Shown: piece after piece, positions 25,247-34,207 of the stretch
Layout of the letters: each line of letters opens with the position of its first letter
Numbering within the stretch: the first letter of the stretch is position 1
Source: Fervidobacterium gondwanense DSM 13020
GTDB lineage: Bacteria > Thermotogota > Thermotogae > Thermotogales > Fervidobacteriaceae
Length of the DNA stretch: 64,000 bases
Assembly: GCF_900143265.1 (NCBI RefSeq)
Contig: NZ_FRDJ01000004.1
Coordinates: 62,001-126,000 of the forward strand
Direction of reading: 5' to 3'
Program-made: the position numbers and the translations under genes
Notes under the pieces: model-generated
Database searches by the model: none
Told to the model about the DNA's origin: nothing
The model's input: the letters and a program-made list of their open reading frames with translations, nothing else

Positions 25247-26794
25247 ATGAGCGTTTTAGCAATTGATTGTGGTACACAAAGTCTCAGAGCTATTGTATTT
25301 TCAGAACACGGTGAAATCCTTGCTGGAGAGAAAATCGAATTCGAACCGTACTACTCACTAAGCGCCGGTTGGGCTGAGCAATCGCCAGAGTTCTATTGGG
25401 AAACGCTGGCCAAGGCTGTGCAAAAGTTGAAAGAAAAATCACCGAGCGTTTTTAAAGATATTCAGGCTCTTAGCTTAACAACTCAACGCTCAACTGTTAT
25501 CGTTGTTGACGAACATGGCAATCCACTTAGAGATGCGTTTGTCTGGCTTGATGAGAGAGAGGCGGAGGGCAAACCAAAGCTCTACCTACATGAAGTATTT
25601 GCATTTTGGCTGATAAAGAAACTTCCCACAGCTTATATGGCATATAGAAGAAGCAAGGCAAATTATATGAAACAAAAAGAAATAGAAACTTGGAAAAAGG
25701 TACACAAATATTTATTCTTATCTGGATACCTCACTTACAAGTTGACAGGTGACTTTGTTGATTCAACCGCGTCACAAGTTGGTTATGTTCCTTTTGATTA
25801 CACAAATAAGGAATGGATAAAGAGTCCGTACCACTACAAATGGAGGCTCTTCGGTGTAGAAAAGGAAAAACTGCCAAGGCTTGTAGAACCGACACAAATC
25901 TTAGGGTACGTTACAAAACAAGCTTCTGAATTCACTGGGCTTAAAGAAGGATTGCCTGTTATAGCTTCAGGTGCAGACAAGCAGTGTGAAACCCTTGGAA
26001 TTGGATGTTTCTCGCAGAATGTTGGAAGTATAAGTCTCGGGACAACCGCTACAATACAGACAACAACATCTAAATACATCGAAGTTATACCGTTTATCCC
26101 ACCTTACCCATCGATAGTTCCTGAAAAGTACAATCCAGAAATTAGCGTTTTCAGAGGGTACTGGCTTGTCTCTTGGTTCAAGAAGGAATTCGCACACAGT
26201 GAAGTTCGCGAAGCAGAGGAACTCAACACCTTCTCTGAACAAATTTTGGACAAGTATCTTCAGAAAATTCCAGCCGGAAGTGATGGGCTGATAATATATC
26301 CTGCGTGGGCATCGGGACCTGAGAAACCGTTCTCTCGCGGTGCAGTCATAGGCTTTTCTGACAAGCACACTCGAATGCATCTTTACCGAGCGATAATAGA
26401 GGGAATAAACTACGCACTCTTGGAAGGAAAAGAAGCTATTGAAAGAAAAACTGGAACCAAGATTGAAAGAATAGGACTATCCGGCGGTGGTTCGAAAAGT
26501 AGGGAGGTCTGCCAGATAACAGCGAACATGATGGGAGTTCCGGTTTATAAAGTTCAGACAAACGAAACATCAGCACTTGGAGCTGCGATTTCTGCGTATG
26601 TTGGGATGGGTGTATATAATGATTTCGAAATAGCAGTCAAGAACATGGTAAGGATAAGTGAAGAGTTTCTACCTGATATGGATGAGCATGAGGTGTACAG
26701 GAACTATTACGACAGGGTCTATAAGAAAATTTGGGGAAAGATAAACAAGCTTTCCTTTGTACTCAACCATTTGCGAAAAAGCAAGGAAAGATAG
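25247..26794 (+). CDS. FGGY-family carbohydrate kinase
   Basis: A 515-residue kinase phosphorylating a sugar or polyol with ATP. N-terminal phosphate-binding loop IDCGTQSLRAIVF (about 6-18), FVWLDEREAE (about 99), SGADKQCETLGIGC (about 243), SLGTTATIQT (about 262), and the C-terminal GLSGGGSKSREVCQITANMM with TSALGAAISAYVGMG. The C-terminal part matches the FGGY signature region. It could act on xylulose, ribulose, gluconate or glycerol; no transporter or isomerase beside it settles this. The region around 110-150 is longer than in glycerol kinases. ATG follows GGGAGG. Confidence 0.85.
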   Translation: MSVLAIDCGTQSLRAIVFSEHGEILAGEKIEFEPYYSLSAGWAEQSPEFYWETLAKAVQKLKEKSPSVFKDIQALSLTTQRSTVIVVDEHGNPLRDAFVWLDEREAEGKPKLYLHEVFAFWLIKKLPTAYMAYRRSKANYMKQKEIETWKKVHKYLFLSGYLTYKLTGDFVDSTASQVGYVPFDYTNKEWIKSPYHYKWRLFGVEKEKLPRLVEPTQILGYVTKQASEFTGLKEGLPVIASGADKQCETLGIGCFSQNVGSISLGTTATIQTTTSKYIEVIPFIPPYPSIVPEKYNPEISVFRGYWLVSWFKKEFAHSEVREAEELNTFSEQILDKYLQKIPAGSDGLIIYPAWASGPEKPFSRGAVIGFSDKHTRMHLYRAIIEGINYALLEGKEAIERKTGTKIERIGLSGGGSKSREVCQITANMMGVPVYKVQTNETSALGAAISAYVGMGVYNDFEIAVKNMVRISEEFLPDMDEHEVYRNYYDRVYKKIWGKINKLSFVLNHLRKSKER

Positions 26795-26852
26795 CTTAGA
26801 CAATGTTTAAATTTGTTTTATGATTTTTTTATTCAATATCCTACCTGATTTC

Positions 26853-26882
26853 TTGACATTGATAAGTAATTTTTGATATAAT
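26853..26882 (+). promoter_or_regulatory. Promoter of the protease gene
   Basis: TTGACA (26853-26858), 18-nt spacer, TATAAT (26877-26882). Confidence 0.8.
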
Positions 26883-26922
26883 TCGTTTCATCCAAACCAC
26901 ACTTTCTAAGGGGGGAGAAGGG

Positions 26923-28236
26923 ATGAAGAAGTTCTATCTTTTGGTCGCTGCTCTTTTAACGGTTTTTGTCTTATTCAGTTGTACCAACTCGTTTGAACCG
27001 AAGTTCGAACCAAGAGAGAAGTTTGATGTTTCTGAAAAGCTCGGTATTTCAGGAACTGAAGAAGACTTTGTGCCAGGCGAATACGTTGTCCAGTTTGAGC
27101 CGAGGGAGAACGCCATCAAAAGCTTAGCAAGCGTTGGCGCAGAAGTTGTAAGAACTTACAGTTTTGAGGATGTTCAAATCGTCACAGTGAAAACTGAACA
27201 ACCAGAACTTTTATCTAATCTTCCAGGTGTTAAATCAGTAGATAAAAACTACATTTACAGAGCGCTTGCAACACCAAACGATACATACTACAGCTATCAA
27301 TGGCACTATAACAATATCAAACTTCCACAAGCATGGGATATAATGAAATCCGCAAGTGTTGTTGTCGCTGTTATTGACACTGGAGTAAGCTTCACACATC
27401 CAGACCTTCAAGGTATATTTGTTTCCGGCTACGACTTTGTTGACAGTGACACAAATCCAACAGACCCATCACAAGATGTAAGCCACGGTACACACTGTAT
27501 AGGTACTGTTGCAGCCCTTACAAACAACAGTTTGGGTGTTGCTGGTGTAAACTGGGGTGGATACGGAATAAAGATAATGCCAATAAGAGTGCTTGGTGCT
27601 GATGGTAGCGGAACACTCGACAACGTTGCAGCTGGTATAAGATGGGCTGTTGACAATGGAGCAAAAATCGTTAGCATGAGCCTTGGTGGTGGCGGAGCAC
27701 AAGTGCTTATGGATGCGGTTAAGTACGCCTACAGCAAGAACGTAACTTTAATATGTGCAGCTGGTAACGAAAATAGATCAAGTCTGTCTTACCCGGCAGC
27801 CTACGTCGAAACAATAGCAGTCGGTGCGACGAGGTATGATAACAGGAGAGCACCATATTCAAATTACAACTATACAAGATACTATGATCCATATAGAAAA
27901 GCTTATGTAACCCACTATCTCGACATTGTAGCCCCCGGTGGAGACACGAGTGTTGACCAAAACGGCGACGGTTACGCAGATGGTGTTTTGAGCACAACAT
28001 GGACACCGACAAATGGCAATACCTATATGTTCTTGCAGGGAACTTCTATGGCAACGCCACACGTTTCCGCTCTTGCAGCAATGCTGTATGCAAGAGGATA
28101 CACAACACCAGAAGCAATAAGGAGTAGGTTGATTAGAACAGCTTACAAGATACCGGGCTACACGTACAACTCAAGTGGTTGGAATAAATATGTAGGATAC
28201 GGACTAATCGATGCGTATAAAGCACTCACGTATTAA
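26923..28236 (+). CDS. Subtilisin-like serine protease, lipoprotein-type signal (fervidolysin-related)
   Basis: A 437-residue S8 family protease. The N terminus ends in a lipobox-like VLFSC, so the enzyme is probably lipid-anchored outside the cell. An I9-type propeptide (about 45-110, YVVQFEPRENAIKSLASVGA) acts as folding chaperone. The catalytic triad is visible: Asp in VIDTGVSFTHPDL (about 151), His in HGTHCIGTVAAL (about 188) and Ser in GTSMATPHVSALAA (about 374), with the oxyanion Asn in CAAGNENRSS. It resembles fervidolysin, the keratinase of Fervidobacterium pennivorans, but ends after the catalytic domain and lacks that enzyme's C-terminal beta-sandwich domains. RBS GGGGGGAGAAGGG precedes ATG. 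Confidence 0.93.
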   Translation: MKKFYLLVAALLTVFVLFSCTNSFEPKFEPREKFDVSEKLGISGTEEDFVPGEYVVQFEPRENAIKSLASVGAEVVRTYSFEDVQIVTVKTEQPELLSNLPGVKSVDKNYIYRALATPNDTYYSYQWHYNNIKLPQAWDIMKSASVVVAVIDTGVSFTHPDLQGIFVSGYDFVDSDTNPTDPSQDVSHGTHCIGTVAALTNNSLGVAGVNWGGYGIKIMPIRVLGADGSGTLDNVAAGIRWAVDNGAKIVSMSLGGGGAQVLMDAVKYAYSKNVTLICAAGNENRSSLSYPAAYVETIAVGATRYDNRRAPYSNYNYTRYYDPYRKAYVTHYLDIVAPGGDTSVDQNGDGYADGVLSTTWTPTNGNTYMFLQGTSMATPHVSALAAMLYARGYTTPEAIRSRLIRTAYKIPGYTYNSSGWNKYVGYGLIDAYKALTY

Positions 28237-28254
28237 TTAACTCAAACACAAAAC

Positions 28255-28290
28255 AAGGGGAGTAACTTGCAATTGCTCCCCTTTTATTTT
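28255..28290. terminator. Bidirectional terminator between protease and DUF3783 genes
   Basis: Stem AAGGGGAG (28255-28262) with CTCCCCTT (28276-28283) followed by TTATTTTTC; the reverse strand also gives T-rich sequence. Confidence 0.8.
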
Positions 28291-28538
28291 TCAGACTCAT
28301 TTTGATTGTTAGAATGATTGTTTTGCAGTTTAGCAGCTTTAATTTTCTTGAATTCTTCGTGCTCACTCTTTAGCTCTTCTATTAGGTCTTGAACTTTCCA
28401 AGTCAGGCTCGTTGGCGTGGTGCTTGCGAATATCAGTTCTTCACCTTGAAAATTTTCTTTTACTACCCTCATAAGCTGCAAAATCTCTGGCTTTTCAAAT
28501 CCATGCATGATTATTATCTTTTCGCTCTTCTCAGACAT
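28284..28538 (-). CDS. DUF3783-family small protein
   Basis: An 84-residue cytoplasmic protein. The core KIIIMHGFEKPEILQLMRVVKE, the segment IFASTTPTSLTWKVQDLIEELKSEH and a charged C-terminal tail match DUF3783, a family of unknown function common in anaerobes. Start set at MSEKSEK because GGAGGAGA lies 6 nt upstream; a longer reading would include that site. Monocistronic; the 5' end is divergent from the glycosyltransferase operon. Confidence 0.75.
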   Translation of the reverse strand: MSEKSEKIIIMHGFEKPEILQLMRVVKENFQGEELIFASTTPTSLTWKVQDLIEELKSEHEEFKKIKAAKLQNNHSNNQNESEK

Positions 28539-28633
28539 ACTCTCTCCTCCGCTTTTCAAAGAAATTATGAATAATTGGTCAAGATAATTCTAATGGAAAA
28601 AGAATATAGTGTCAATCTATTAAATTTATGTGT

Positions 28634-28639
28634 TATAAT
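28634..28639 (+). promoter_or_regulatory. Probable -10 of the eight-gene lipid/isoprenoid operon
   Basis: TATAAT 35 nt upstream of the first start codon; the -35 is weak. Confidence 0.45.
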
Positions 28640-28673
28640 ATTTTACAAAGTATAATTTCAAACGGAGGTTGTA

Positions 28674-29789
28674 ATGAGATATTTGATATTCGCAGCATTC
28701 ATTGTTATATCTATTCTGTACTATATTTCTGGCAGAGATAGAATACTGAGAAGAACAAACGGGCTTAAAGACAGAAAAGAAATCGCTGAAAAAAAAGTTT
28801 CAGTGATAATTCCAGCAAGGAACGAAGAAGAGAACCTCAAAAAGCTCCTTCCGTTGGTCTGCTCTCAGCAGTTCCCTGCGCACGAAATCATAGTCGTTGA
28901 TGATAACTCTACCGACAAAACTTCAGAAATCGCTACATCTTTTGAGGAAGTAAAGTTGGTAAAACTAAAAGAAGACCCACCAGATGGCTGGGTCGGAAAG
29001 TCTTGGGCACTGTGGAATGGTTTTCTAAACTCTTCTGGAGATTATCTTCTATTCTTGGATGCAGATGTTGAACCTTCAGACAAGTTAATTGAGTACCTTT
29101 CGGTTCAACGTGCTTACCACGGGGGGCTAATATCCGTATGGCCTTATCAAAGGCTCGAGAAATTTTATGAGCACCTCACTTTACCATTCAACTTGCTTGT
29201 AATATACGCGAGTAACACTTTGGGTTTTCCTGGGAAGATTGCAAGAGGCTCTTTTGGTCCTGTTGTCTTTACTTCAAGAGAAGACTACGAAAAGACTGGA
29301 GGCCACAGCACTATAAGAGACGGGATTTTGGAAGATATAAAATTAGCCAAGTTATACGCTAAACACGGCATAAAAGTGACGAATTTCCTTGGCGATGGTT
29401 TAGTCCAATTTAGGATGTATCCTAACGGGATAAAACAGCTACTCGAAGGTTTTTCAAAAAATATGTCTTCGGGAGCAATAACTGGTGGTACTTTTGCATT
29501 CTTATTAGCACTTATATGGATGGCTGGAATTTATACTTCTATACAAAATATCACCAGTATATTCCTTGAGACGAACAACATTTTAGATGTACTGATTAAA
29601 ACAGCTAACTATCTCATCGTCGCGCTATTTATTCGCTTGCTATCCAAAGATACTGGACAGTACAGAATCTACGATGCATTATTCTACCCAATCCATTATA
29701 TTTTCTTCTTAATAGTTTTCTTTTATTCTTTGTATCTAACGTTGCTTAAGAAACAGGTCTACTGGCGAGGAAGGAAATTAAAGGTATGA
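28674..29789 (+). CDS. Membrane glycosyltransferase family 2, CrtQ-like
   Basis: A 371-residue GT2 enzyme. One N-terminal helix (3-18) anchors the catalytic domain: VSVIIPARNEEENL (about 43), VVDDNSTDKT (about 76), LLFLDADVEPS (about 127, the metal-binding DxD) and the acceptor-site region RDGILEDIKLAKL (about 222). Three to four C-terminal helices (about 265-360) resemble the architecture of 4,4'-diaponeurosporenoate glycosyltransferase CrtQ and hopanoid/ceramide-type glycosyltransferases. It would glycosylate a lipid at the inner membrane face. It begins the operon; its stop overlaps the next start in ATGA. Confidence 0.85.
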   Translation: MRYLIFAAFIVISILYYISGRDRILRRTNGLKDRKEIAEKKVSVIIPARNEEENLKKLLPLVCSQQFPAHEIIVVDDNSTDKTSEIATSFEEVKLVKLKEDPPDGWVGKSWALWNGFLNSSGDYLLFLDADVEPSDKLIEYLSVQRAYHGGLISVWPYQRLEKFYEHLTLPFNLLVIYASNTLGFPGKIARGSFGPVVFTSREDYEKTGGHSTIRDGILEDIKLAKLYAKHGIKVTNFLGDGLVQFRMYPNGIKQLLEGFSKNMSSGAITGGTFAFLLALIWMAGIYTSIQNITSIFLETNNILDVLIKTANYLIVALFIRLLSKDTGQYRIYDALFYPIHYIFFLIVFFYSLYLTLLKKQVYWRGRKLKV

Positions 29790-30412
29790 CTTTCTACTGG
29801 TTCGCCCTAATAGTTTTGCAATTTATATCCGGATCCATAATGTATTCGCATATATTTGCCAAAATTCTCGGGATTGACTTGCGCAAGGTGCGTGATGGAA
29901 ATCCTGGTTCGACAAACTTGTGGCGTGCCGCCGGATGGAAATGGGGGTTCTTAGCCCTTGCTCTTGATTATTTCAAGGGCGTGCTCCCACTTGCAATTTT
30001 TGCTTGGAATACAGAACTGAAAATTAGCCCTTACATTGTCAGCTTAGCCGCATTAGCTGGTATTGCAGGTCACGCTTTTTCACCTCTGCTCCGTTTTAAT
30101 GGTGGAAAGGCGATAGCAACGACATTCGGCGCTTGGTCAGTTTTGACAAGGTGGGAAGGTCCGACAGTGCTCGGCATTACATTCACATTGTTCTCCATAG
30201 CGAACAAATTAATGAAAAGGAAAGGAACAACACCTGAAACAGATGCTCTGCGGGTTTTTGTAGGATTCTTTTTCCTTTTGCTTTACACCTTATGGAAATC
30301 ACTTAACGGTTCTCCGGAACTGATTTTACTGTACGTAGGTAATTTACTAATCATCGCTTACAAACACAGAAGGGAAATAACAAAATTGGTAAAAGGCAGG
30401 TGCAAGGCATGA
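29786..30412 (+). CDS. PlsY-like glycerol-3-phosphate acyltransferase family protein
   Basis: A 208-residue membrane protein of the PlsY family, which transfers acyl groups from acyl phosphate to glycerol 3-phosphate. Motif 1 GSIMYSHIFAKI, motif 2 RDGNPGSTNLWRAAGWKWG, LDYFKGVLPL, GHAFSPLLRFNGGKAIATTFG (motif 3) are visible. Its start is translationally coupled to the glycosyltransferase, which suggests acylation of a glycosylated or isoprenoid product rather than bulk phosphatidate synthesis; the housekeeping PlsY is probably elsewhere (inference). Position 2 in the operon. Confidence 0.85.
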   Translation: MTFYWFALIVLQFISGSIMYSHIFAKILGIDLRKVRDGNPGSTNLWRAAGWKWGFLALALDYFKGVLPLAIFAWNTELKISPYIVSLAALAGIAGHAFSPLLRFNGGKAIATTFGAWSVLTRWEGPTVLGITFTLFSIANKLMKRKGTTPETDALRVFVGFFFLLLYTLWKSLNGSPELILLYVGNLLIIAYKHRREITKLVKGRCKA

Positions 30413-31173
30413 GAAGGGCTTTAGCAATCATACTGCTTGTGTTAATCTCCTCTGTGCTATCTTCAGCAAACAGCGTTGAATTTTACGAAAAAACATTTCA
30501 ACAAGCGCGTTCTTTGAAAAACGAAGCGCAACTCTCTAAACTAATCAAGGACCTTGAAAACTTGATTTACGGAAGTAATAATCCAGATAAAGAAGAATTC
30601 AATGAGAAGGAACTGGAAAAAGTCAAGGTAATACTATCTGAAACCTACTTTGAATATTCAGAAATATTATTAGAGAGGCAAAAGAAAGAGGAACTTCTGA
30701 GAAAATCGCTCGAGCTTTCTGAAGACATACTTAAATTCAACCAGCAAAATGGCAGAGCGTACTACGTAGCGAGCATGTGCTCTGCAAGGCTTATTGATTT
30801 TGTTAATGTATTTGGAAAGCTAAACCTTTTGAATAAATTCGACGCATACATAGATAATGCAATTAGATATTCGAACGATTATATTTACAAAGGTCTATCA
30901 TTCATGGCAAAAGCAGTGCGGTACATGTCAGCTCCCTGGCCCTTTGGAGATACTAAAAAGGCTTTGGAGAATTTTAAAGAAGCAGAGAAGTACATAGGTG
31001 ATTACTCTGGTGTACACTTGTACCTTGCCGAAATTTATCTCAAGCTCGGGGATAAAAAATCTGCGGAAAATTCCCTAAGAATGGTTTTAAATCTACAACC
31101 ACACCCTTACTTTTTAGTCCAACACGAAACGAACGTTAAAGTTGCTCAACAAATACTTCAAAACTTAAAGTAA
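30409..31173 (+). CDS. Exported TPR-repeat protein (TatT-like)
   Basis: A 254-residue protein with a signal peptide (about 1-20, ALAIILLVLISSVLSSANS) and a helical body. Tetratricopeptide-like pairs occur around 55-110 (YFEYSEILLERQKKEELLRKSLELSEDILKFN cut into helices) and 190-230 (VHLYLAEIYLKLGDKKSAENSLRMVL). The order resembles TatT, a periplasmic TPR protein of TRAP transporters, but no TRAP genes are near. It probably scaffolds the neighbouring membrane enzymes or carries a lipid in the periplasm (inference). ATG 30409 overlaps the plsY-like stop in ATGA. Confidence 0.65.
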   Translation: MRRALAIILLVLISSVLSSANSVEFYEKTFQQARSLKNEAQLSKLIKDLENLIYGSNNPDKEEFNEKELEKVKVILSETYFEYSEILLERQKKEELLRKSLELSEDILKFNQQNGRAYYVASMCSARLIDFVNVFGKLNLLNKFDAYIDNAIRYSNDYIYKGLSFMAKAVRYMSAPWPFGDTKKALENFKEAEKYIGDYSGVHLYLAEIYLKLGDKKSAENSLRMVLNLQPHPYFLVQHETNVKVAQQILQNLK

Positions 31174-31184
31174 GGAGGAGTCTT

Positions 31185-31730
31185 ATGCGCTATCTATTTT
31201 GGTTATCGGTGGTTGCTTGGTGGATAATGGATTTCTACGTGCTTGTGCTGAGAAAAGGTTCATACTCTAAGATACTTGACAAGAAGAGCAAACTTGTAGT
31301 TGTAGTACTGATTTTAATTGGTGTTATTTTAGCTGTCGCTCCAGAAAACTTCAGAACCGTTTGGCGAACAAGAGAATTCGGGGCGTTTCAGATATTTGGT
31401 ACGTTCACCGTTCTGTTCGGAGTAATCATTCGACTCTTGGCAATATTGAACCTTGGCGAACATTTCTCTGGTGACATAGTAATCGGACCAGAGAAGAAAC
31501 TTGTTCAAAGGGGGCTATATAAGAAAATTAGACATCCAAGTTACACTGGCGAGATTATTTCGTTCATTGGGCTTGGCCTTGTTTTTCAACATATTCCGTC
31601 TTCAATCTTTATCTCCGTATTCCCTTTCTTGGCGTTCTTGTATAGAGCAATACTAGAAGAAAAGAATTTGCACAGGGAATTTGGAGATGAGTTCATTGAA
31701 TACAAAAAGCGAACGAGGATGTTTATATGA
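31185..31730 (+). CDS. Isoprenylcysteine-methyltransferase-like (ICMT/PEMT fold) membrane protein
   Basis: A 181-residue membrane protein with four to five helices. The conserved C-terminal cofactor region reads LVQRGLYKKIRHPSYTGEII (about 105) and EEKNLHREFGDEFIEYKKRTRMFI (about 158), the RHPxY and E-E-L-F-Y pattern of ICMT and phospholipid methyltransferases. Bacterial members methylate lipids or small hydrophobic carboxylates; protein prenyl-cysteine is not expected here. In this operon it may methylate a hydroxyl or carboxyl of the product (inference). ATG follows AAGGAGGAG, 11 nt after the TPR gene. Confidence 0.8.
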   Translation: MRYLFWLSVVAWWIMDFYVLVLRKGSYSKILDKKSKLVVVVLILIGVILAVAPENFRTVWRTREFGAFQIFGTFTVLFGVIIRLLAILNLGEHFSGDIVIGPEKKLVQRGLYKKIRHPSYTGEIISFIGLGLVFQHIPSSIFISVFPFLAFLYRAILEEKNLHREFGDEFIEYKKRTRMFI

Positions 31731-31748
31731 GGGCAAGGGGGAGTATCT

Positions 31749-32732
31749 GTGATTAAGAATCAATGGTACGTTATAATGTCATCACATGAAGTGAGAAAAG
31801 GGCACTTGGTTGGCGTTACAAGATTCGGAGAAAAACTTGCTATATGGAGAGACAACGATGGTGCTGTGCATTGTATATCTGATATTTGCTGCCACAGAGG
31901 AGCATCCATATCGCACGGAAAATTGCTCCACGAAGGGCACGTCGCAATGTGTCCATTTCATGGTTTCGAATACGACCCAACGGGCAGAGTAATCGCTATT
32001 CCTGCATATGGAAGAAAGACACCTGTCCCTGAAAACTTCAAAGTTAAGTCTTACAAAGTATATGAAACTGCAGACTTTATATGGCTATGGTACGGTGATG
32101 GAGAACCAACGAGTAACCCAAAGTATTTTGACGATATTGACGAAAGCTTATCTTACAGCGAATTTAGCGAAGTGTGGAACGTACACTACAGCAGAGCAAT
32201 TGAAAACCAATTGGACCCAATACACGTGCCTTTTGTCCATTACAACACCATCGGGCGCGGAAATCGAACAGTTTCCGACGGACCTATCGTTAAATGGATT
32301 AGCGATACGATGTTCTATTTTTACGTATTCAACAGAATAGACGACGGAACGCCAGCTAAAAAACCTGAAGAACTCGATATCAACGAGGCAAGTAGAGTGT
32401 ATTTAGAATTTAAATTTCCAAACATATGGCAAAATCATATAGACGAGAAAATCAGAGTTACCGCTGAATTTGTGCCAATAGACGATGAACACACTCGAAT
32501 TTACTTACGCTTTTATGTTGGGTTTACAGGAATAAAACCTATCGATAAGCTCATAGCCATATTAGGTACACCTTTCAACAAAAAGGTCCTCCACCAAGAC
32601 AAGGCAGTTGTTGAAACACAGCTGCCAAAGAAGAGCGAACTTAGAATGGGAGAAAACCTCGTTCAAGGCGACGCACCGATTTTGGAGTACAGAAAAAAGA
32701 GAGAGGAATTGAAAATGCTTAATAACAAATGA
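31749..32732 (+). CDS. Rieske [2Fe-2S] non-heme iron oxygenase, alpha-subunit type
   Basis: A 327-residue Rieske oxygenase. The Rieske cluster ligands are CCH (about 47-49) and CPFH (about 68-71), 18 residues apart. The mononuclear iron site is NQLDPIHVPFVH (about 153-164), giving Asp plus two His ligands. The protein is short compared with naphthalene dioxygenase alpha subunits and resembles single-component types such as those acting on sterols, chlorophyllide or other large hydrophobics. These enzymes insert O2-derived oxygen, which is odd in an obligate anaerobe. No reductase gene lies in the operon, so electrons must come from elsewhere. GTG start follows GGGGGAG. Confidence 0.9.
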   Translation: MIKNQWYVIMSSHEVRKGHLVGVTRFGEKLAIWRDNDGAVHCISDICCHRGASISHGKLLHEGHVAMCPFHGFEYDPTGRVIAIPAYGRKTPVPENFKVKSYKVYETADFIWLWYGDGEPTSNPKYFDDIDESLSYSEFSEVWNVHYSRAIENQLDPIHVPFVHYNTIGRGNRTVSDGPIVKWISDTMFYFYVFNRIDDGTPAKKPEELDINEASRVYLEFKFPNIWQNHIDEKIRVTAEFVPIDDEHTRIYLRFYVGFTGIKPIDKLIAILGTPFNKKVLHQDKAVVETQLPKKSELRMGENLVQGDAPILEYRKKREELKMLNNK

Positions 32733-32753
32733 AAAATGAGAGGGAGATTTTAT

Positions 32754-33221
32754 ATGGAAAGAATTGAAAGAACTGAAAACCAGGGGTATACCATAACTTC
32801 CTTAGAACAACTTTTGCAACTATGGACTAAAACGTACAATAGCGAAGGTAAGCCGGATTGGTCTCATTTATTGCCTTATTATGATGAAAACATACACTTT
32901 CGAGACACCGTGCAAGAAATACACGGCATAGAAGAGTTCAAAAAGATGGTTGAGAGGCTCACGAAAAGGTCTCAGGAACTGCACATGAACATACTCAACG
33001 CAGTTATGGATGGAAATATCATCTTCGTTGAATGGGATATGATAATAAACTTCAGAAAGACGAAAACATCGGTAGTCCACGGTGCTAGTAGGTTGGTCAT
33101 TGGCGGGAATGGAAAGATAGTAGACCAGAGGGATTATTACGACCTCTGGGGTGATATATTCGACAACATACCAGGCTTTGGAAAGCTGTACCGAAAATTC
33201 ATGAAGAGGGTGTTCGGATGA
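32754..33221 (+). CDS. NTF2/SnoaL-like protein
   Basis: A 155-residue cone-barrel protein. The pattern LLQLWTKTYNSEGKPDW, YYDENIHFRDTVQEIHGIEE, DGNIIFVEWDMIIN and HGASRLVIGGNGKIVDQRDYYD is typical of the nuclear transport factor 2 family, which includes SnoaL cyclases, steroid isomerases and ligand-binding proteins. The WxxYY ending (QRDYYDLWG) is shared by many SnoaL-like members. It may isomerise or cyclise the hydrophobic intermediate of this pathway (inference). Start set at MERIERT after GAGGGAGAT; an earlier in-frame ATG (32736) is less likely. ATGA overlap with the SDR. Confidence 0.78.
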   Translation: MERIERTENQGYTITSLEQLLQLWTKTYNSEGKPDWSHLLPYYDENIHFRDTVQEIHGIEEFKKMVERLTKRSQELHMNILNAVMDGNIIFVEWDMIINFRKTKTSVVHGASRLVIGGNGKIVDQRDYYDLWGDIFDNIPGFGKLYRKFMKRVFG

Positions 33222-34207
33222 GCAATGCGTTCAAAAGCTGTTCTGTAAAGAAATATTGGTTCAAGTATAAATGGAACATAGTATTTGAAATGATAAAGAA
33301 CATGAGCAAGAAACCTGATATATGTAATGACTCTTTCGACGGGAAGACCGTTGTAATAACGGGTGCAACATCTGGAATTGGATATGAAACAGCCAAGAAA
33401 TACGCCTCTATGGGTGCCAGAATAATATCGGTAAATAGAAGCAAAGAAAAGTCAGAAAGATTGTGTTACGAACTGAAAGAGAAATACGAAGCTGAATGTT
33501 ATTACATTTTAGCAGATCTGAGCAAGATAGCTGACATCAGAAGAGTTGGGTATGAGCTATCAACATTGGATGAAAAAATAGATGTTCTAATTCACAACGC
33601 AGGTTTGTACACAAATAAGAGGACAATAACGGACGATGGTTTGGAATTGAACTTCGTAGTTCACTACTTAGCACCATTTTTGATTAACCAAATGATACTC
33701 GAAAAGCTCAAGAAGGATAAAAACTCTCGAATAATTTTTGTAAGTTCAGAGGCGTATAGATTCGCTGCTTGGGGCATATGCCTTGACGATTTGCTTTGGG
33801 AAAAACACAGGTATTCAGGCTTAAAAGCATACGGTTCAGCAAAATTGGCTCAAATCTTGAGCATGCATGTATTTTCGAAAATGGTAAAAGGTCATGGAAT
33901 AATGGTGAACGCAATGCATCCAGGGTTTGTTAAGACAAATACGGGCTCCGAAAATGGTCCTATTTATAAATTCTTCAAGAAAAACATCTTAGACAGGCTA
34001 TCCCAAGAACCGACAATTTCAGCCGAAGCGCTTTACTATCTCGGTGCATCTAAAGATTTAGATGGTATAACAGATAAATTCTTCCATTTAACGACCATCG
34101 AAGAACTGACACCACCAGCAAAAGACTTAGAACTTGCAAAAGCTCTGTGGAATAAAACAGAACAGATCATTCGAAATCTGGGAATAGACATGGGGGTAAG
34201 AGTATGA
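33218..34207 (+). CDS. Short-chain dehydrogenase/reductase, retinol-dehydrogenase-like
   Basis: A 329-residue SDR. NAD(P) binding motif TGATSGIGYETA (about 47-58), NAG in HNAGLYTNKR (about 127), catalytic Ser in IIFVSSEAYRF (about 172) and YxxxK in YGSAKLAQIL (about 204), so the active site is complete. Similarity is to retinol dehydrogenases, the SDR group that oxidises or reduces long hydrophobic alcohols, which suits a lipid pathway. An N-terminal 40-residue extension precedes the fold. ATG overlaps the NTF2-like stop, and its own stop overlaps the next start. Confidence 0.87.
   Translation: MSNAFKSCSVKKYWFKYKWNIVFEMIKNMSKKPDICNDSFDGKTVVITGATSGIGYETAKKYASMGARIISVNRSKEKSERLCYELKEKYEAECYYILADLSKIADIRRVGYELSTLDEKIDVLIHNAGLYTNKRTITDDGLELNFVVHYLAPFLINQMILEKLKKDKNSRIIFVSSEAYRFAAWGICLDDLLWEKHRYSGLKAYGSAKLAQILSMHVFSKMVKGHGIMVNAMHPGFVKTNTGSENGPIYKFFKKNILDRLSQEPTISAEALYYLGASKDLDGITDKFFHLTTIEELTPPAKDLELAKALWNKTEQIIRNLGIDMGVRV

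Noticed and set aside
31185-31730. A eukaryote-like protein prenyl-cysteine methylation system
   Set aside because: Bacterial ICMT-like proteins mostly methylate lipids or small molecules, and no prenyltransferase or CaaX protease is in the cluster.
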